Source of the DNA: Hymenopus coronatus
Lineage: Eukaryota; Arthropoda; Insecta; Mantodea; Hymenopodidae
Assembly (NCBI GenBank): GCA_030762935.1
Contig: CM060895.1
Span: forward strand, 28,696,501 to 28,760,500
Direction: 5' to 3'
Length of the DNA stretch: 64,000 nucleotides
Shown one piece after another: positions 9,948 through 22,016 of the stretch; within the stretch, counting starts at the first letter, position 1; every line of letters starts with the position of its first letter. Position numbers and translations under genes: made by a program. The notes beneath the pieces are model-generated. The model searched no databases. It worked only from the letters and a program-made list of their open reading frames with translations, and was not told the DNA's origin.

Positions 9948-10208
9948 GTGGAGACCTGTGCCGGTGAAAAGGAATATCCTGGTTGGTTGAGGGTTGCATA
10001 CCTGAGCCTGGACTTCTGTCTTTCAGTAACTGCTGAGGGTGCGCAACTTAATACACCACTTTGGTTTCTGGTTTGCCTAAACGGGAGGCTAGGAACTAAC
10101 CCACTCCTAGTCAATCGGCCAGGACTAGGTATTATACCGAACTCCAGGGTGAGTGGGACGGCGAGCCTGCTATATTCCCTGTGTAGCCCTGTCACCCCAG
10201 TGGAGTGA
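9948..10208 (+). other. Leader ORF ('ORF0' candidate) of copy B
   Basis: An 86-codon frame. The first third is in a different frame from copies A and C; the remainder (NTPLWFL, LNGRLGTNPLLVNRPGLGI, ASLLYSLCSPV) aligns with them. It ends about 60 bp before the ORF1 ATG. Coding status is unproven. Confidence 0.35.
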
Positions 10209-10269
10209 CCCCTTGTTGGGCTCCGTGGTGGGTGGGGAGCACTGGGGAATGAATTTATGCCTCCTTTTT

Positions 10270-11708
10270 ATGGGAAAACCTAAACCATTGTTTAATGCCC
10301 AAGGAAAAGAAGTAGTTGAGTCATGTGGTGCCCGCTACTTAATTGTCACCCGAACAGAGGAAGGTAAAAACTTCATGTCGGTCAGCCCTTTTGCCATTCA
10401 AAAGGGCTTAGATAAAATTACTGGATCAGTTCAATCTTGTATACGAGCGCGAAACGGTACACTCCTGGTAGAGGCCATGTCAGCAACCCAGGCCTCTAAG
10501 TTAGTACGAGCCACTATGTTAGGCAGTTACCCAGTTAAAGTAGAGCGACATAAAACCCTGAACTCCTCGCGCGGTGTTGTTACCACCCGCGCTTTGGACG
10601 GCTTGAGCACAGCGGAGATTCAGGAGAATCTGGCGGAACAAGGCGTTACTTCTGTGTATAGGTTCCAGCGCAAAGTGAATGGTGCATTCATGCCTACCCG
10701 TACACTGTTCCTTACCTTTGATCGAGTAGAGCTCCCGCTAATGATAAGGGCTGGGTACAAAGCCATCGAGGTTTGGCCGTTCATTCCCAACCCACTCAGA
10801 TGCTGCAAGTGTCAGCGCTTTGGGCACACAAGTGCATTCTGTACTGGTCAGTCTAGATGTGCAATCTGTGGAGACGCCGCGCACGATGGAGCGTGTACTT
10901 CCCCTGCATCGTGTGTTAACTGCGCTGGCGAACATTCATCTAGTTCCCGCGACTGTCCCCGTTATGCAGAGGAAAGAGCGATCCAGGAGATCCGGGTGAA
11001 AGATCCTTCTTGGAAGCCCGGAAGCTCCTGCGCAGCCCCCAACCCTCTGTCCCGCGCTCTGCTACGTACAGCTCAATTGCAGCTAAACCTGTACCGAGGC
11101 GGGAAATCGCAACTCAAACTGGCGATATTAACGGAGCCACAATTTCTGAAAAGATTCTGACGGCTACGCCGCACCAACGCTCCTCAACTTCTACGACTGT
11201 TCCAGCATCAACATCGGCCAAGCCCGCTCATTTAAAGAGTAACACAGCGAAAGTGTCACCCAAGCCTTCAACCTCGGGCACCAAGACCAGCTTACCCGCC
11301 ACCAGTTCTACGCCAGCAAAGAACTTTAAGACCAGTTACGTTAGGACCGACTTCTTAAAAGACCATGTAAAGTCTCCTCCCAAACCATCGAAGGGATTGA
11401 AAACTCAACGCTCATCCCCAAGTAGATCCTCTTCGGGAGAATCTTTTAGTGGGAGTGTAGATCGACGACGAACATCTCCGTCGAACAGCATCTCAAATCG
11501 GTTCGAGGTTCTCGAACCGAAATTTTCTATTGGAAAGGGATCCTCTCCTGTGGAGGAGATGGAACAGAAGGATTCTGTCCCCACTGCTAGACGGACAGTG
11601 CGAAAACGGCAGGATCGAGCTCCTGAAAACAGTACAAGCCCAATCCCGAAAAAGAACAAATTGAACCGACCAGCACAGCCCAATCTGAAGAAACGTCTTT
11701 CGATATAA
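10270..11708 (+). pseudogene. ORF1 (gag-like, three zinc knuckles) of copy B, one frameshift
   Basis: It starts at the ATG at 10270 (MGKPKPLFNAQGKE). The central part carries three intact knuckles: CCKCQRFGHTSAFC-type (C-x2-C-x4-H-x4-C), CAICGDAAHDGAC (same spacing) and CVNCAGEHSSSSRDC (C-x2-C-x3-H-x6-C). Near 11001 seven bases present in copy E (GAAGGTG) are missing, which shifts the frame. The reading continues at 11010-11708 through a Ser/Pro/Lys-rich tail ending NKLNRPAQPNLKKRLSI. Expected role: binding the LINE RNA in the ribonucleoprotein. Only this deletion breaks it. Confidence 0.85.
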
Positions 11709-11730
11709 ATCTTATCCCATATTATAGAAA

Positions 11731-14700
11731 ATGGCTATCCTACAGTGGAGTTCATACGCGGAATTAGACCTCGTCGACCAGAGCGAGACCTGTTGCTCAA
11801 CCAGTTTCAACCATTAGTCCTCAGCTTACAAGAGATCAAAATCCGTCCCCATGACATAGTCACATTCAGGCATTATTCTGCTGTACGGTGTGATCTATCA
11901 CCGAAGGCGGGTGTTCCTGCCCATGGGGTACTATGCTACTCGTCAGAGATGATCTCTATGCAGAATCCGTACCTTTACAGTCTTGCATCCAGTCCGCTGC
12001 AGTGAGCATTACGCTGGCGTCTACCAAATTCACAATTTGTAGTATCTATCAGCCTCCATCTGCTGACCTCTCGCGCATTGATTTAGATGACCTAGTTTCC
12101 CAGCTACCAACACCATTCCTGTTGCTGGGGGACGTGAATGCCCACCACCCATTTTGGGGCTCCCCTCGGGCTTGTGCGAGAGGCCATCTAATTGCCGATT
12201 TTTTGGACGGTCATAATCTCTCCTGAATACCGGAGAGCCAGCCTTTCTCTCTGACGCGTTCAATAGTTTCTCACACATCGACATAGCTGTGTTTTCTCCG
12301 CAGTTAGCCGTATCCTTACAGTGGACCGTCATCTCTAATCCATACTCTAGTGACCACTTTCCAGTTCTTCTAAGTCTACTAGAACACGACGTATGTTCTA
12401 CGCGCTTACCTAGATGGCGCTTAGACCGAGCCAACTGGAATCTTTATTCCAATTTGGCTGCTTTTAACCGCTGCGAGCACGACTCCGTGGATGTTTCAGT
12501 CGAACACCTCATAGCCACCATTCTTTCTGCTGCTGAAACGTCCATCCCGCGGTCGACTGACTACTCCCGCCGATTTCTGGTTCCCTGGTGGACCGCTTAA
12601 TGTCGGGATGCCATTCTTGCTCGCAGACGTGCTTTACGGGTTTTCCAGCGTCGCCCTACGCTGGATAACCTAATACAATATAAAAAGATGCGCTCCAAAT
12701 CTAGACAAGTTCTTAAGGATGGAAAAAAGCAATAATGGAGCCAGTTTGTATGCTCCATTAACCAACATACACCTTCCTCTGTCGTATGGGATAAGTTAAG
12801 ACGGGTAGCCGGAAAACCGACCCATATGCCGATCGCCGGTCTAAAAACAGCGGTAGGCGCCGTGGTTGACAAGTTTGATGTGGCCAACACTCTGGGCAGT
12901 ACTTTCGCCAAGATATCTAGCTCAGATAATTATGCGCCTGAGTTTCTTCCAGTTAAGGCCCAGGTTGAATCTCAAGATTTTGCCTTCCGCTCTGGAAACC
13001 TTGAAGACTACAACCGCCTTTTCACCATGGCGGAGCTAGAATTTGCCCTTTCATCTTCTTGAAACTCTGCGCCAGGTCCAGATGGCATCCACGTGCAAAT
13101 GTTACATCTCTCTCCTGCGGGTAAGGCTTTCCTCCTCGAGGTCTATAATCATGTCTGGGAAGATGCCACTTTTCCTACTCAGTGGAGGGAGGCCACCACC
13201 ATACCCATTTTGAAACCTGGAAAGGACCGTCATCTTCCTTCCAGCTACCGTCAAATTTCCCTCACCAGCTGTGTATGCAAGGTGATGGAACGCATGATCA
13301 TTGGGCGGTTGGTGTGGTGGTTGGAATCCCACAATCTTCTGATCAACATCCAGTGTGGTTTTCGAAGACGTAGATCAGCGGTTGACCACCTTGTGTCGCT
13401 ATCGACGAAGATCCTGAACGGTCAGACGGTTGGGATATTTTTTGACCTCGAGAAGGCTTATGATACGTGTTAGCGGGCAGGGATTTTACGCACCCTCTAC
13501 AGTTGGAATATACATGGCCCTCTACTGTTGTTCATCCAGGAGTCATGCGGGAACGCGTTTATCAAGTAAGGGTCGGCTCGGTTTTTTCTCACTATTTTAA
13601 CCAAGAGAACGGAGTGCTGCAGGGCTCGGTACTAAGCGTGACGCTGTTTGCTATAGCCATAAATTCTATATCTCAATGTGTCCGCCCAGGTGTCTCTTCC
13701 TGTTTATACGTGGACGACTTTGCCATCTTCTGTACTTCTCAGCGTACACCGTTTATGGAACACCGTCTCCAGCGGTGTTTGGACAATCTTTACGATTGGA
13801 GCTTGAACAACGGCTTTCGTTTCTCGCCTGAGAAGACAGTCTGCGTTAACTTCTGGCGTCGTAGGTGGCGAATGGCTCCTACTCTTAGACTCGGGCTATA
13901 TTTCCTTCCTTTCGCAGATGAGGTCAGATTCCTGTGGTTAATATTCAATCGGCGCTTATGCTGGTCTTCTCATATAGCACAGCTTAAAGCGCGCTGTGAC
14001 CGTTCTCTCAATATATTACGGATACTAAATGGTACATCTTGGGGTGCAGATCGGATAGTATTGCTGCGTCTTTATCGTACACTGATCCGATCCAAGTTAG
14101 ACTATGGATGCATTGTTTATTCTTCAGCACGACCATCTGTGCTGAGACGCATAGACACTGTGCACAATCAGGGCATCCGTGTTGCTGTTGGGGATTTTCC
14201 AACCAGCCCAGTTGTTAGTCTCTACGCTGAATCGGCAGAACCCCCTCTGCGTTGTCGGCGTGATGTCCTGTTAGGAAATTATGGCTGCTCACTTAACTGC
14301 ATGCCTTTGCATCCGACGTTTGCCCCTTTCTTCAGTACCGAGCTTTCGTAATCATCTTCATAGTCCAAGGCCTGTGGGCTTCCGTTTCCGTGAGCTTCTT
14401 CGGAAACACAACATTGTAGTGCCTCGCATGTTTCCGAAGGGGGAACGGGTGTACCCACTATGGTTACGTGCTACCTCCCATGTAGACCTTGGGATGACAG
14501 CTTACGGGAAATCGGCATTGCCTCCGTCTAGTATCCGTACATGTTTTTTAGAATTTTTATCCTCTTACAGTGACCGATCTTTTATTTACACCGATGGCGG
14601 TAAGTGCAGTGACGGTGTTGGATGTGCCTTTGTTACTGGTACCGAACCACATACTTTCGGGTTACATATTCACACATCCATTTATTCTGCCGAGCTGTAT

Positions 14701-15380
14701 GCCATCTACCGAGCCATTCTGTATGTTCGTCGCAGAAATTTGGGTAACTGCCTTATTTTAAGTGATTCTCTTAGTGCCCTTCAGAGCGTTCGGGAGTTAT
14801 ACAACCTCCATGCCCTCATTCAGTGCATCCAGGACCTTCTCAACGTTTTAAACATTGCCGATATTCATGTGGAGGGTGCTTGGATTCCTGGGCACGTCGG
14901 CTTACAGGGTAATGAACTGGCGGATATGGCAGCTAAGACGGCGGCTACACAACCCTGTACTGCGCTTCCTTTCGTCACCGAAGCGGGCTTGAGACTTGTC
15001 CGGAGAGCGGTGCACTCCGGCTGGCACGCGGAGTAGGGGTCTCTCCGCGGGAACAAGCTCAGGGAAGTGAAGGACGCTCCTGTTACCTGGGTGACCTCTC
15101 GTAAGTCCCATCGGGAGGAGGTACAATTGGCTCGCTTGCGAATCGTTCACTGCAACTTTACGCATAGTCATGTTTTTAAGAGAGATCCTGCAACTAACTG
15201 TCCGCTCTGTGGGGCAGTATTGTCGGTACGGCATGTCCTGCTAGACTGTATCGCTCTAGCAGCCCTTTGATGTGAGTCACACCTGCCGGCCTCCCTCGCA
15301 GAGGTTCTTGCCGACGACCACGGAATGGTCGTTAAGAGTTTTTAAATTTTTATCTAATTTGACCAGTACGTTAAGGATTT
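11731..15380 (+). pseudogene. ORF2 (APE endonuclease, RT, RNase H) of copy B, broken
   Basis: The ATG at 11731 lies 22 nt after the ORF1 stop. Endonuclease: the catalytic Asn region is shifted by a 2-nt insertion near 11745, then VLSLQEIKIRP (Glu), LLLGDVNAHHPFWG (Asp, Asn) and SSDHFPVLLSL (Ser-Asp-His). RT: IFFDLEKAYDTC, ENGVLQGSVLS and CLYVDDFAIFC (YVDD). RNase H: IYTDGGKC, YSAELYAIYRA, LSDSLSALQS and GHVGLQGNELADMAAK, which supply the Asp, Glu, Asp and terminal His/Asp positions. C-terminus: CPLCGAVLSVRHVLLDC. Stops interrupt it at 12598, 13060, 13471 and 15034, among others. The enzyme would nick target DNA, copy the RNA and degrade the hybrid. Confidence 0.88.
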
Positions 15381-15630
15381 AATTTTTAAGGATTTCATCT
15401 GTCTTTATCACTTTTAATGCAGCGGGGGTTCATGGGTTTTAATGAATTTTGACGTTCGTTTTAACCCGTTGACCACGTTTTAGGTATTTTGCATCCTTTT
15501 CGCTCTGTTTTTTAAATATTTTAGATTACTGTTTATCTTTTAGCCAAAAGTTTTTCTCTTCTGGTGTTTAGTGACATTTGTTTTTATATTTTCCTTTTCC
15601 CTTTGGTGTTTTATTTAACCTTGTTTTCTG

Positions 15631-15663
15631 AGGGCGCTAATGACCTCAGTAGTTGAGCGCCCT
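15631..15663 (+). other. 3' terminal hairpin of copy B (perfect 8-bp stem)
   Basis: AGGGCGCT at 15631-15638 pairs exactly with AGCGCCCT at 15656-15663, leaving a 17-nt loop. It is followed by TAAACACCAACC and the ATC-rich tail. It is likely the RT recognition structure at the 3' end of the LINE RNA; that role is inferred. Confidence 0.75.
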
Positions 15664-15702
15664 TAAACACCAACCATCATCATCACCATCAAGAGAAAAG
15701 TT

Positions 15703-16336
15703 TAAAGAACAAGGGATGGGTAGAGTGTCTCAGAAATAACCTGGAAAGTAGTGGGTTAAGGGAAATGTGGAGAAGAAGAGAAAATAATGTGAATAACTTC
15801 TGGAAGTTGGCAAGGAAAAGATTTGAGGATATAGAAATACAAAAAATATTTAGTGAGATAGCTTAAAAGAGATCTTTAGTTTTCTATATACCAATGAAAG
15901 TCGTATGGGGAAGGGAAAAGTACATAGATGTGACAAATAAAGAGGAGCGAGAAGGTATTGCATGGCTGAAAGCAGGAGTATGGAGATTAAAAGGTTTAAG
16001 GAATGGTGTTCCACAAAACCAATCTCCTATATGTGGTGGAAATGAAGATATGGAACACATTTTATTTAAATGTAAAGGGACTGAAATTTGGAGAAAAGAG
16101 TATATTAATAAGAAATGGTTTAAAATAGAAATGTAGCAGTAGTTGAAATGTTTCAAAAAGATAGTAAGAAGATTGGACAATTCTTATACAAAGTGAAAAA
16201 TAAATGGGTATGGACAGCTAATAGACAAAATGGTGTAATAAACTAGAATTAATAAACTATTGTAAAATATGAGTATGACCGGTAAAGAACACCAGTCATA
16301 TTCACCTGTATAAAGCTTAGCATAAATAAATAAATA
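15703..16336 (+). pseudogene. C-terminal end and 3' UTR of host LINE H
   Basis: The segment resumes directly after the B target duplication. It encodes the usual LINE C-terminal motif, seen in 15894-16136 as SPICGGNEDMEHILFKCKGT (a C-x-x-C/H-C type zinc motif with its first Cys changed). A short 3' UTR and (TAAA)n follow. Several frameshifts separate the parts. Confidence 0.7.
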
Positions 16337-16351
16337 AATAAGAGAATATTT

Positions 16352-16553
16352 TTGTGAGCTTTCGCAGGGTTGGGTTGACAACGCTTTTTGTATTTAGATC
16401 TAGTGCCTGTGAATGCTAGCATGTTTCTGCTTGTATCTACAGCTTATACCATTCTTCCGCATTTGTGTGAGTAAATCTACGATGACTGGATACCAATAAT
16501 GTAATATTTTCATGTATTATTGTTTGGCTAGGTTGTGTAATTTTATCTCATAT
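16352..16553. other. FASN intron between host LINE H and the piggyBac relic
   Basis: Unique AT-rich sequence. Nothing recognised. Confidence 0.5.
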
Positions 16554-18330
16554 TCTAGGTTGAATTCAGACGAGGAAATGCTAAAAATATTTTTGGAAGA
16601 TACATATAACAGTGACGAAAATTTTGAGGAGGAATTACAGTTTGATTCTGATGATTCTTAAACTGATTCAGAGTTTTGTTACCAACTATTAATGAAAATG
16701 CTTTGTCAAATGAGGACCAAGATGAGTGGGTGGAAATTCTTGGAGAATGTGAAATTGTAATTAGTGTACAGAAGAAGAAAGGAAGTACATAACTCACTAG
16801 AAAGGACACAAGCAGAAAATAGCAGATAGGTGATTCACATTATAGAAGAAAATTCTCAATTTTTAACTTGCCAATAGGCAGAAATAATTGGAAAGAATGG
16901 GTTTACATGGAAAACGAAAACTAAAATCCCAGCAAGGAATCCCAGCACATTCAGCCTGGTCCAACCAGTGCTGCTCATTTGTGTAATGACCCACTTGAAT
17001 GCCTTCAACTTTTCATTCCAGAAAATATTTTGAACGTAACTTTAAAACATACAAACAAAGAGACTGAATGACAGCGCATGAAATATATAGTGCAAAATAA
17101 AGTCACTGTTTTCAATATGATACTTCCTGAATTGAAGGCACTACTAGCAGCAGCAATGAAGAGTAACCATTTATTATTTGATTCTTTATTTTGTGGTGAG
17201 AGATACATGTTAATAATGTTCAAAAAAAGATTCATCTCCCTAATAAACTGCTTAAGATTTGATTGCAAAGAACAAGCCAACAACAGCAGTCTGAAAATGT
17301 TTGACTATCTCAGAAGTGTGGGAAATTTTCCTCTAGAACTGTTGAGATCACTATAAACCTGGAGCATGTCACCATCAATGAACAACTTGTTGGTTTTAGT
17401 CAGAAATGTTTGTTTAGAGTCTATCTACCATCAAAGTCTGATAAATACGGGATTAAAACTGTAAAACTTTGTGTCAATACCTCCAAATATATAATGGATG
17501 CACCACCAAACCTAGAAGAATAAACAACACCTAACATTCAACCAGTTGCTGATTACTCTGAATACCAGCTCATTACAACTTAGAGAAAATCAAGATACAA
17601 TGTAACCATGGGTAACTGGCGTGTCAGTTGTCCAGTCAGTTCTGAAAAAGTTTTCCTTGACTGTAATGGGCACAGTAAAGAAAAATGAAGGAGAATTTCC
17701 AGAAGAATATGTTGACATCAAATTTCAGAAAAGAGGCCCTGTTACTTCTCTTCTCCTTTTTCATGATGATCTGATGTCTTTGTCATATAAGGCAGGCAAG
17801 ACAAATTAGTGTTGTCAGTATCATCTGCACATTTTGAGCTAATCATTGATGAACAAATGCTACTAGCTCAAATGTTTACTACAAAATGGGTTGTGGACAT
17901 GTTTTAACCAAATGTGAAACACTGTGAATTAGTAGGAAAACAAAAACAGTGGCCATTATGTATATTTTATAACATGTTGCCTATATTAATGCTTACATAA
18001 TTTTGTCTCACAACTTCTTTGCTAAAAACTGTAGTGACATTATATTGACAGCTCATAAAGGAATAGCAGCTTCACAGGCTTATAATTCCAACATAACCTA
18101 GGCATTGTGTCCTATGATAGAAAGCGCAACAGGTGATGGAAGAAGACAAATATTCCTGAAAATAATGAGGAAACTGGGGCATTCTAAAGGCGGAGAAAAT
18201 ATTGTGCTCTTTGTCCATGCATAAAAAGGCATCATATTACAACTTGCTGCCACAAATGTGACAGTGGTCAATGTTGACAGAAGTTGTTTATTGTTTGTGG
18301 AAGTGATATAAATTAACTTGTTTGTCATGG
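16554..18330 (+). pseudogene. piggyBac-type transposase relic
   Basis: Fragments in several frames follow the order of a piggyBac DDE transposase. First an acidic N-terminus (LNSDEEMLKIFLEDTYNSDE), then LLFDSLFCGERYMLIMF and FISLINCLRFDCK. Next comes a segment matching the 'S-K-P-D-K-Y-G-I-K' motif (at about 17430), then the NWRV...KKFSLTVMGTVKKNEGEFP block (GT-x-x-K-N-x-x-E-x-P), FHDDLMSLSYKAG, and SS-x-H. A Cys-rich tail (CALCPCIKRHH...CCHKC) follows at 18205-18270. Many stops and frameshifts mean it is dead. Typical proteins have about 550-600 residues and this relic covers most of that. Terminal repeats and TTAA sites were not identified. Confidence 0.75.
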
Positions 18331-18440
18331 TGTTATCCAAACCCATTTCATCCTATGACTTATGCCATCTGTTATAGGTTTTAACTGAAATTAATATAAT
18401 TTTTTTATCATCGAATGCAATAAAAACATACCTTTTTAAA

Positions 18441-19326
18441 TAAGAATCTGATCTGTTCCATTCACATGACTTTCTCTACACTTCTGCAACAAATTATTCT
18501 TAAAAAGCTAATGCTTTTATTTACTTAATGCTAATCGAGAAAAACTTAGCAGAAATAGTCTTATTACTTGCTTCCTTGTAAGTAAGGGAGTACCATAGGT
18601 TAAAGTGACAGTCAAAAGCTGGTTGCTATGTGACTGAAGTTCTTTTGTTTGTACAGACAGTAGTTGACAAATTCCTGTACGAGAAAAGTATAAGTTTTTT
18701 AAAGCTGTAACAAAAAACAAAGAATATCTCAGAAATGATCAACTCCACGAAAACAATGTATAAAACATTAATAGTGTCTTAATGTGCCCTACATTTTTTA
18801 TGTGGTAAGTTTTTGTCTATCTTTTACGGTTTAGCAGTTATGCAAAATTCCGTAAAATTCATCCAAAATAAAGTAATCTTCAGAGGCTATTTCCAGAATT
18901 AAAGATATACATTTTATTTGTCAGGTAAATATCTTTAATAAACAATATTTTAATAAAAAACATTAGAGCCTTTTTTGAAATCAAAATTCTTGAAAAAAGT
19001 TTCATGTAAAGGGTAGTTGAGGGTGGGGGGATTTTCTTGAAAATCTTTGTGTCGCAACCTTGCAAGACACCAAAACTTAAATACCAAGTTTCATATTAAA
19101 CAGTCTTTTCATTTTCGAACTATGCTGTCCACAGACACACACACTCACACACCTACACACAGACCTTTTTCAAGAAAAGCTGTTTTTGGATTCAGGGGGA
19201 CCCAGAAAATGTATTTTCGGTGAAATCTCGGAATCAAATTTTTGGGTGCATTAGAATACCTTCTCTATACACTATGTACATAATACGTGTAGCAAAAGTA
19301 AAAATAAGATCTTACAGTTCAGCATA
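18441..19326 (-). repeat. Unclassified repeat family R, copy 2
   Basis: Reverse-orientation match to 463-1350 over its full length, with the same internal landmarks (CATTCACATGACTTTCTC, TTTGTGTCGCA, the CA-rich run at 19130-19165, TACCTTCTCTATACACTATG). It directly abuts the 5' end of LINE copy D; the two share GCATAG at the junction. Confidence 0.75.
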
Positions 19327-22016
19327 GATCAAGCCAACTGGAACCTTTACTCCCGGTTTGCTCCTTTTTATTACAAGAACGACTCTGTGAATGTCTTAGT
19401 GGAACACTTCACGAAAAAACTCTAGCCAAGTTATTAAGGATAGCAAAAAGACATAATGGAGCAAGTTTGTAGCTTCATTCAAAAGACATACACCTTCCTT
19501 GGTTGTATGGGATAAGTTAAGGCACATGGATGGAAAAACAACTCATATGCCAATTCCCTGTCTTAGAACAACTGAAGGAGATGTTATTGATAAGTTTGAT
19601 GTGGCCAACACTTTTGGCAGTGCTTTTGCTCAAGTGTCTAGCTCAGTGAATTATTTGCCTGAGTTTCTTCCTGTTAAGGCTCAGGTGGAATCTCAAGGCT
19701 TCAACTTTCGTTCTAGAAATTTTGAAGATTACAATCGCCTCTTCACCATGAAGGATTTAGACCATGTACTATCATCTTCATGAAACTCTGCACCAGGTTC
19801 TGATGGAATACACGTCCAAATGCTGCAACATCTCTCTCCTGAAGTTAAGGCCTTACTACTTGAGGCCTATAATCGTGTTTGGGTTGATGCCAATTTTCCA
19901 AAAAAATGGCGAAAGGCCACCATCGTACATATTTTGAAAGCTGGAAAGGACCGTTTTCTTCTATCCAGCTAATATCCCTAATATCCTGTTTCTCTCACCA
20001 GTTGCGTTTGCAAGGTGATGGAAAGCATGATCAATGGATGGTTGATATGCTGGCTGGAAACTCACAGCGTACTGACCAATACCCAGTGTGGTTTTTGACA
20101 ACATTGTTCAGCAGCTGAGCACCTTGTCTTGATTTCAATGTAGATAATGAATTGATGAACTGTCAAACCATTGGGGTATTTTTGACCTCGAAAAGGCTTA
20201 CGATACATGTTGAGGAGCAGGGATAATACGTTCCCTATACAACTGGAACATATGTGGATGTCTACTGTTATTTATTTAGGAGTTTATGAGTGATGTTTCA
20301 AGTAAGACTCAGCTCGGGTTTATCAAATATTTTTGTTTAAGAGAACACAGTGCCACATGGATTGCTACTAAGCATCATATGTTTGATATAGCAATTAATT
20401 CTATCTCGAAATGTATTCATCCTGGTATTTGTCCTGCACTATGATAGAAAGAGATGATTTTGTCATCTATTGTACTTCTCAGCGCACACCTTTTTTGGAA
20501 CACTGCCTGCAGCGGAGTTTAGCCAACCTTTCAGATTGGAGCTCTAAAAACGGCTTTCGCTTCTCAACTGAGAAATCCCTCTGTGTGAACTTCTGGTGCC
20601 ACAGGAGGCATTTACCACCTTCGCTGCGGTTTGCTATAGTTTTACTACGAGATTCCTTGGGTTGATATGCGATAGAAAACTGTGTTGGTCACCATATATA
20701 GTACAGCTGAAAGCACAGTGTAACTGCTCTCTCAATATTTTACGGATATTAAGTGGCAAATCTGTGCTGAGAAGATTAGATACTGTCCATAGTCAGGGTA
20801 TCTGATTGACTGTTGGAGCTATTCCAACCAGTCCAGTAGCCAGCCTTTATGCTGAATCGGCAGAACCCCCTCTGCAGTGTAGGCGTGATATTGTGTTAAA
20901 AAATTATGGCTGTGGACTAAAGTGCATGCCTTCACTTCCAGTGTTCACAATATTTTTAACACCGAGCTGGACGAATATTATAGAAATATCTTAATTAGTC
21001 CATGGCCACCAGGTGTTCCACTTCCAAGAGCTTCTTCAGAAGCATGATATCATAATGTCTAGAATGTTTTCCAAGCGGGAGAGAGTGCACCACCCACCAT
21101 AGTTATGTGCAACATTTTATGTAAACTTTGGGATGACGGCATAACGAAAGTCTACAATATCTGTACTGGTATCCGTAGATGTTTTTTTAGAATTTTTGTC
21201 AAATTACAATGACCAAACTTGTTTGTATATTGGCAGAAGTAAGTGCAACGGTGGCGTTGGATGTGGCTTTCTTTATGATACCGGATAATATACATTCAGT
21301 TTTCGTAGTGATACATCCATTTATAGTGTGGAGCTGTAAGCAATATATCAAGCCATTCTGCACGTTGGCCATCAAAATTTGAGTGACTGCCTTATATTGA
21401 GTGATTCCCTTAGTGCACTTCCTTAGTTGTCTTTACGACTACCATCCTATCGTGCAACGTATACAGGATGCCCTCCATGCTTTACATGTTTCTGGCATTA
21501 ATGTGGAGTGTTAATGGATTCCTAGTCACATTGGCTTGCTGGGGAATGAACTGGCAGATTTGGCAGCAAAGACAGCAATCACAGAGCCCAGCAGTAAAAT
21601 TTCTCGTGTAGCATTGGAAGACTTTAAGCTTGTTGTGCGCAGAGCAATACTTTTGTACCGGCAAGAAGAGTGGTCAGCTCTCCACAGAAAAAAGATTAGA
21701 GTAGTGAAGGGCCTCTTAATAGACTGGGTAACTTCCTCTTGTCAATCTCGACTTGAGGTTGTGGTTTTGGCTCGTATGCGTATTGGCCATTGCAATTTTA
21801 CAGATAGTTTCCTTCTTAAGAGCAAAATTTCTCCTGTGTGTTCGCTATGTAGAGAAGAATTGTCTGCCAGTTATGTGTTGATAGAGTGTGTTCATCTAGC
21901 ACATATTGGGGAATCTCTGTACCTGCCGATCAGTCTTCCAGAAGTCCTGGCAGATAGTAATCGAGGGTACATATTTTTAAATTTTTATCAAAGATATCCT
22001 TTGAATTACGGATTTA
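19322..22016 (+). pseudogene. ORF2 fragment (RT and RNase H) of copy D
   Basis: Recognisable pieces are DKFDVANTFGSAFAQVSSSV and the RT motif A region FDLEKAYDTC (frameshifted, 20180-20212). The thumb region KLCWSPYIVQLKAQC follows, then TSPVASLYAESAEPPL, RNase H SDSLSAL, SHIGLLGNELADLAAKT, and the C-terminal CSLCREELSASYVLIEC. About 15 frame breaks are present, more than in copy B. Confidence 0.8.

Larger units (their letters stand above)
9812..15687 (+). mobile_element. I-like LINE copy B, full length, with 13-15 bp TSD
   Basis: The element starts in a C run (CCCCCAGGGGCC) and ends with ACCATCATCATCACC. The flanking repeat ATCAAGAGAAAAGTT is found at 9797-9811 and 15688-15702; the first two or three bases are ambiguous with the ATC tail. 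Removing the element and one repeat restores a continuous host LINE H sequence. The copy holds the leader, ORF1 (10270-11708), a 22-nt spacer, ORF2 (11731 to about 15380) and the 3' hairpin. It is the most complete copy and defines the family at about 5.9 kb. Confidence 0.9.
4065..16336 (+). mobile_element. Old internally deleted LINE (host LINE H), split by two younger LINE insertions
   Basis: The outer boundaries are set by a perfect 15-bp direct repeat AATAAGAGAATATTT at 4050-4064 and 16337-16351, and the 3' end carries a (TAAA)n tail at about 16322-16341. Three pieces remain: 4065-4584 (end of a possible ORF1 and an APE endonuclease start), 9546-9811 (post-RT region), and 15688-16336 (C-terminal zinc motif and 3' UTR). 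Together they give only about 1.4 kb. The reverse transcriptase core is missing, so this copy was already internally deleted or was damaged when copy A landed. I-like copies A and B interrupt it. The clade is uncertain; the RNase H of the I-like family is not seen. Confidence 0.8.

Noticed and set aside
15631..15663. GC-rich hairpin as a bacterial-type terminator or regulatory RNA of the host gene
   Set aside because: It repeats at the same place in several LINE copies, is followed by the LINE tail, and sits in eukaryotic intron sequence.
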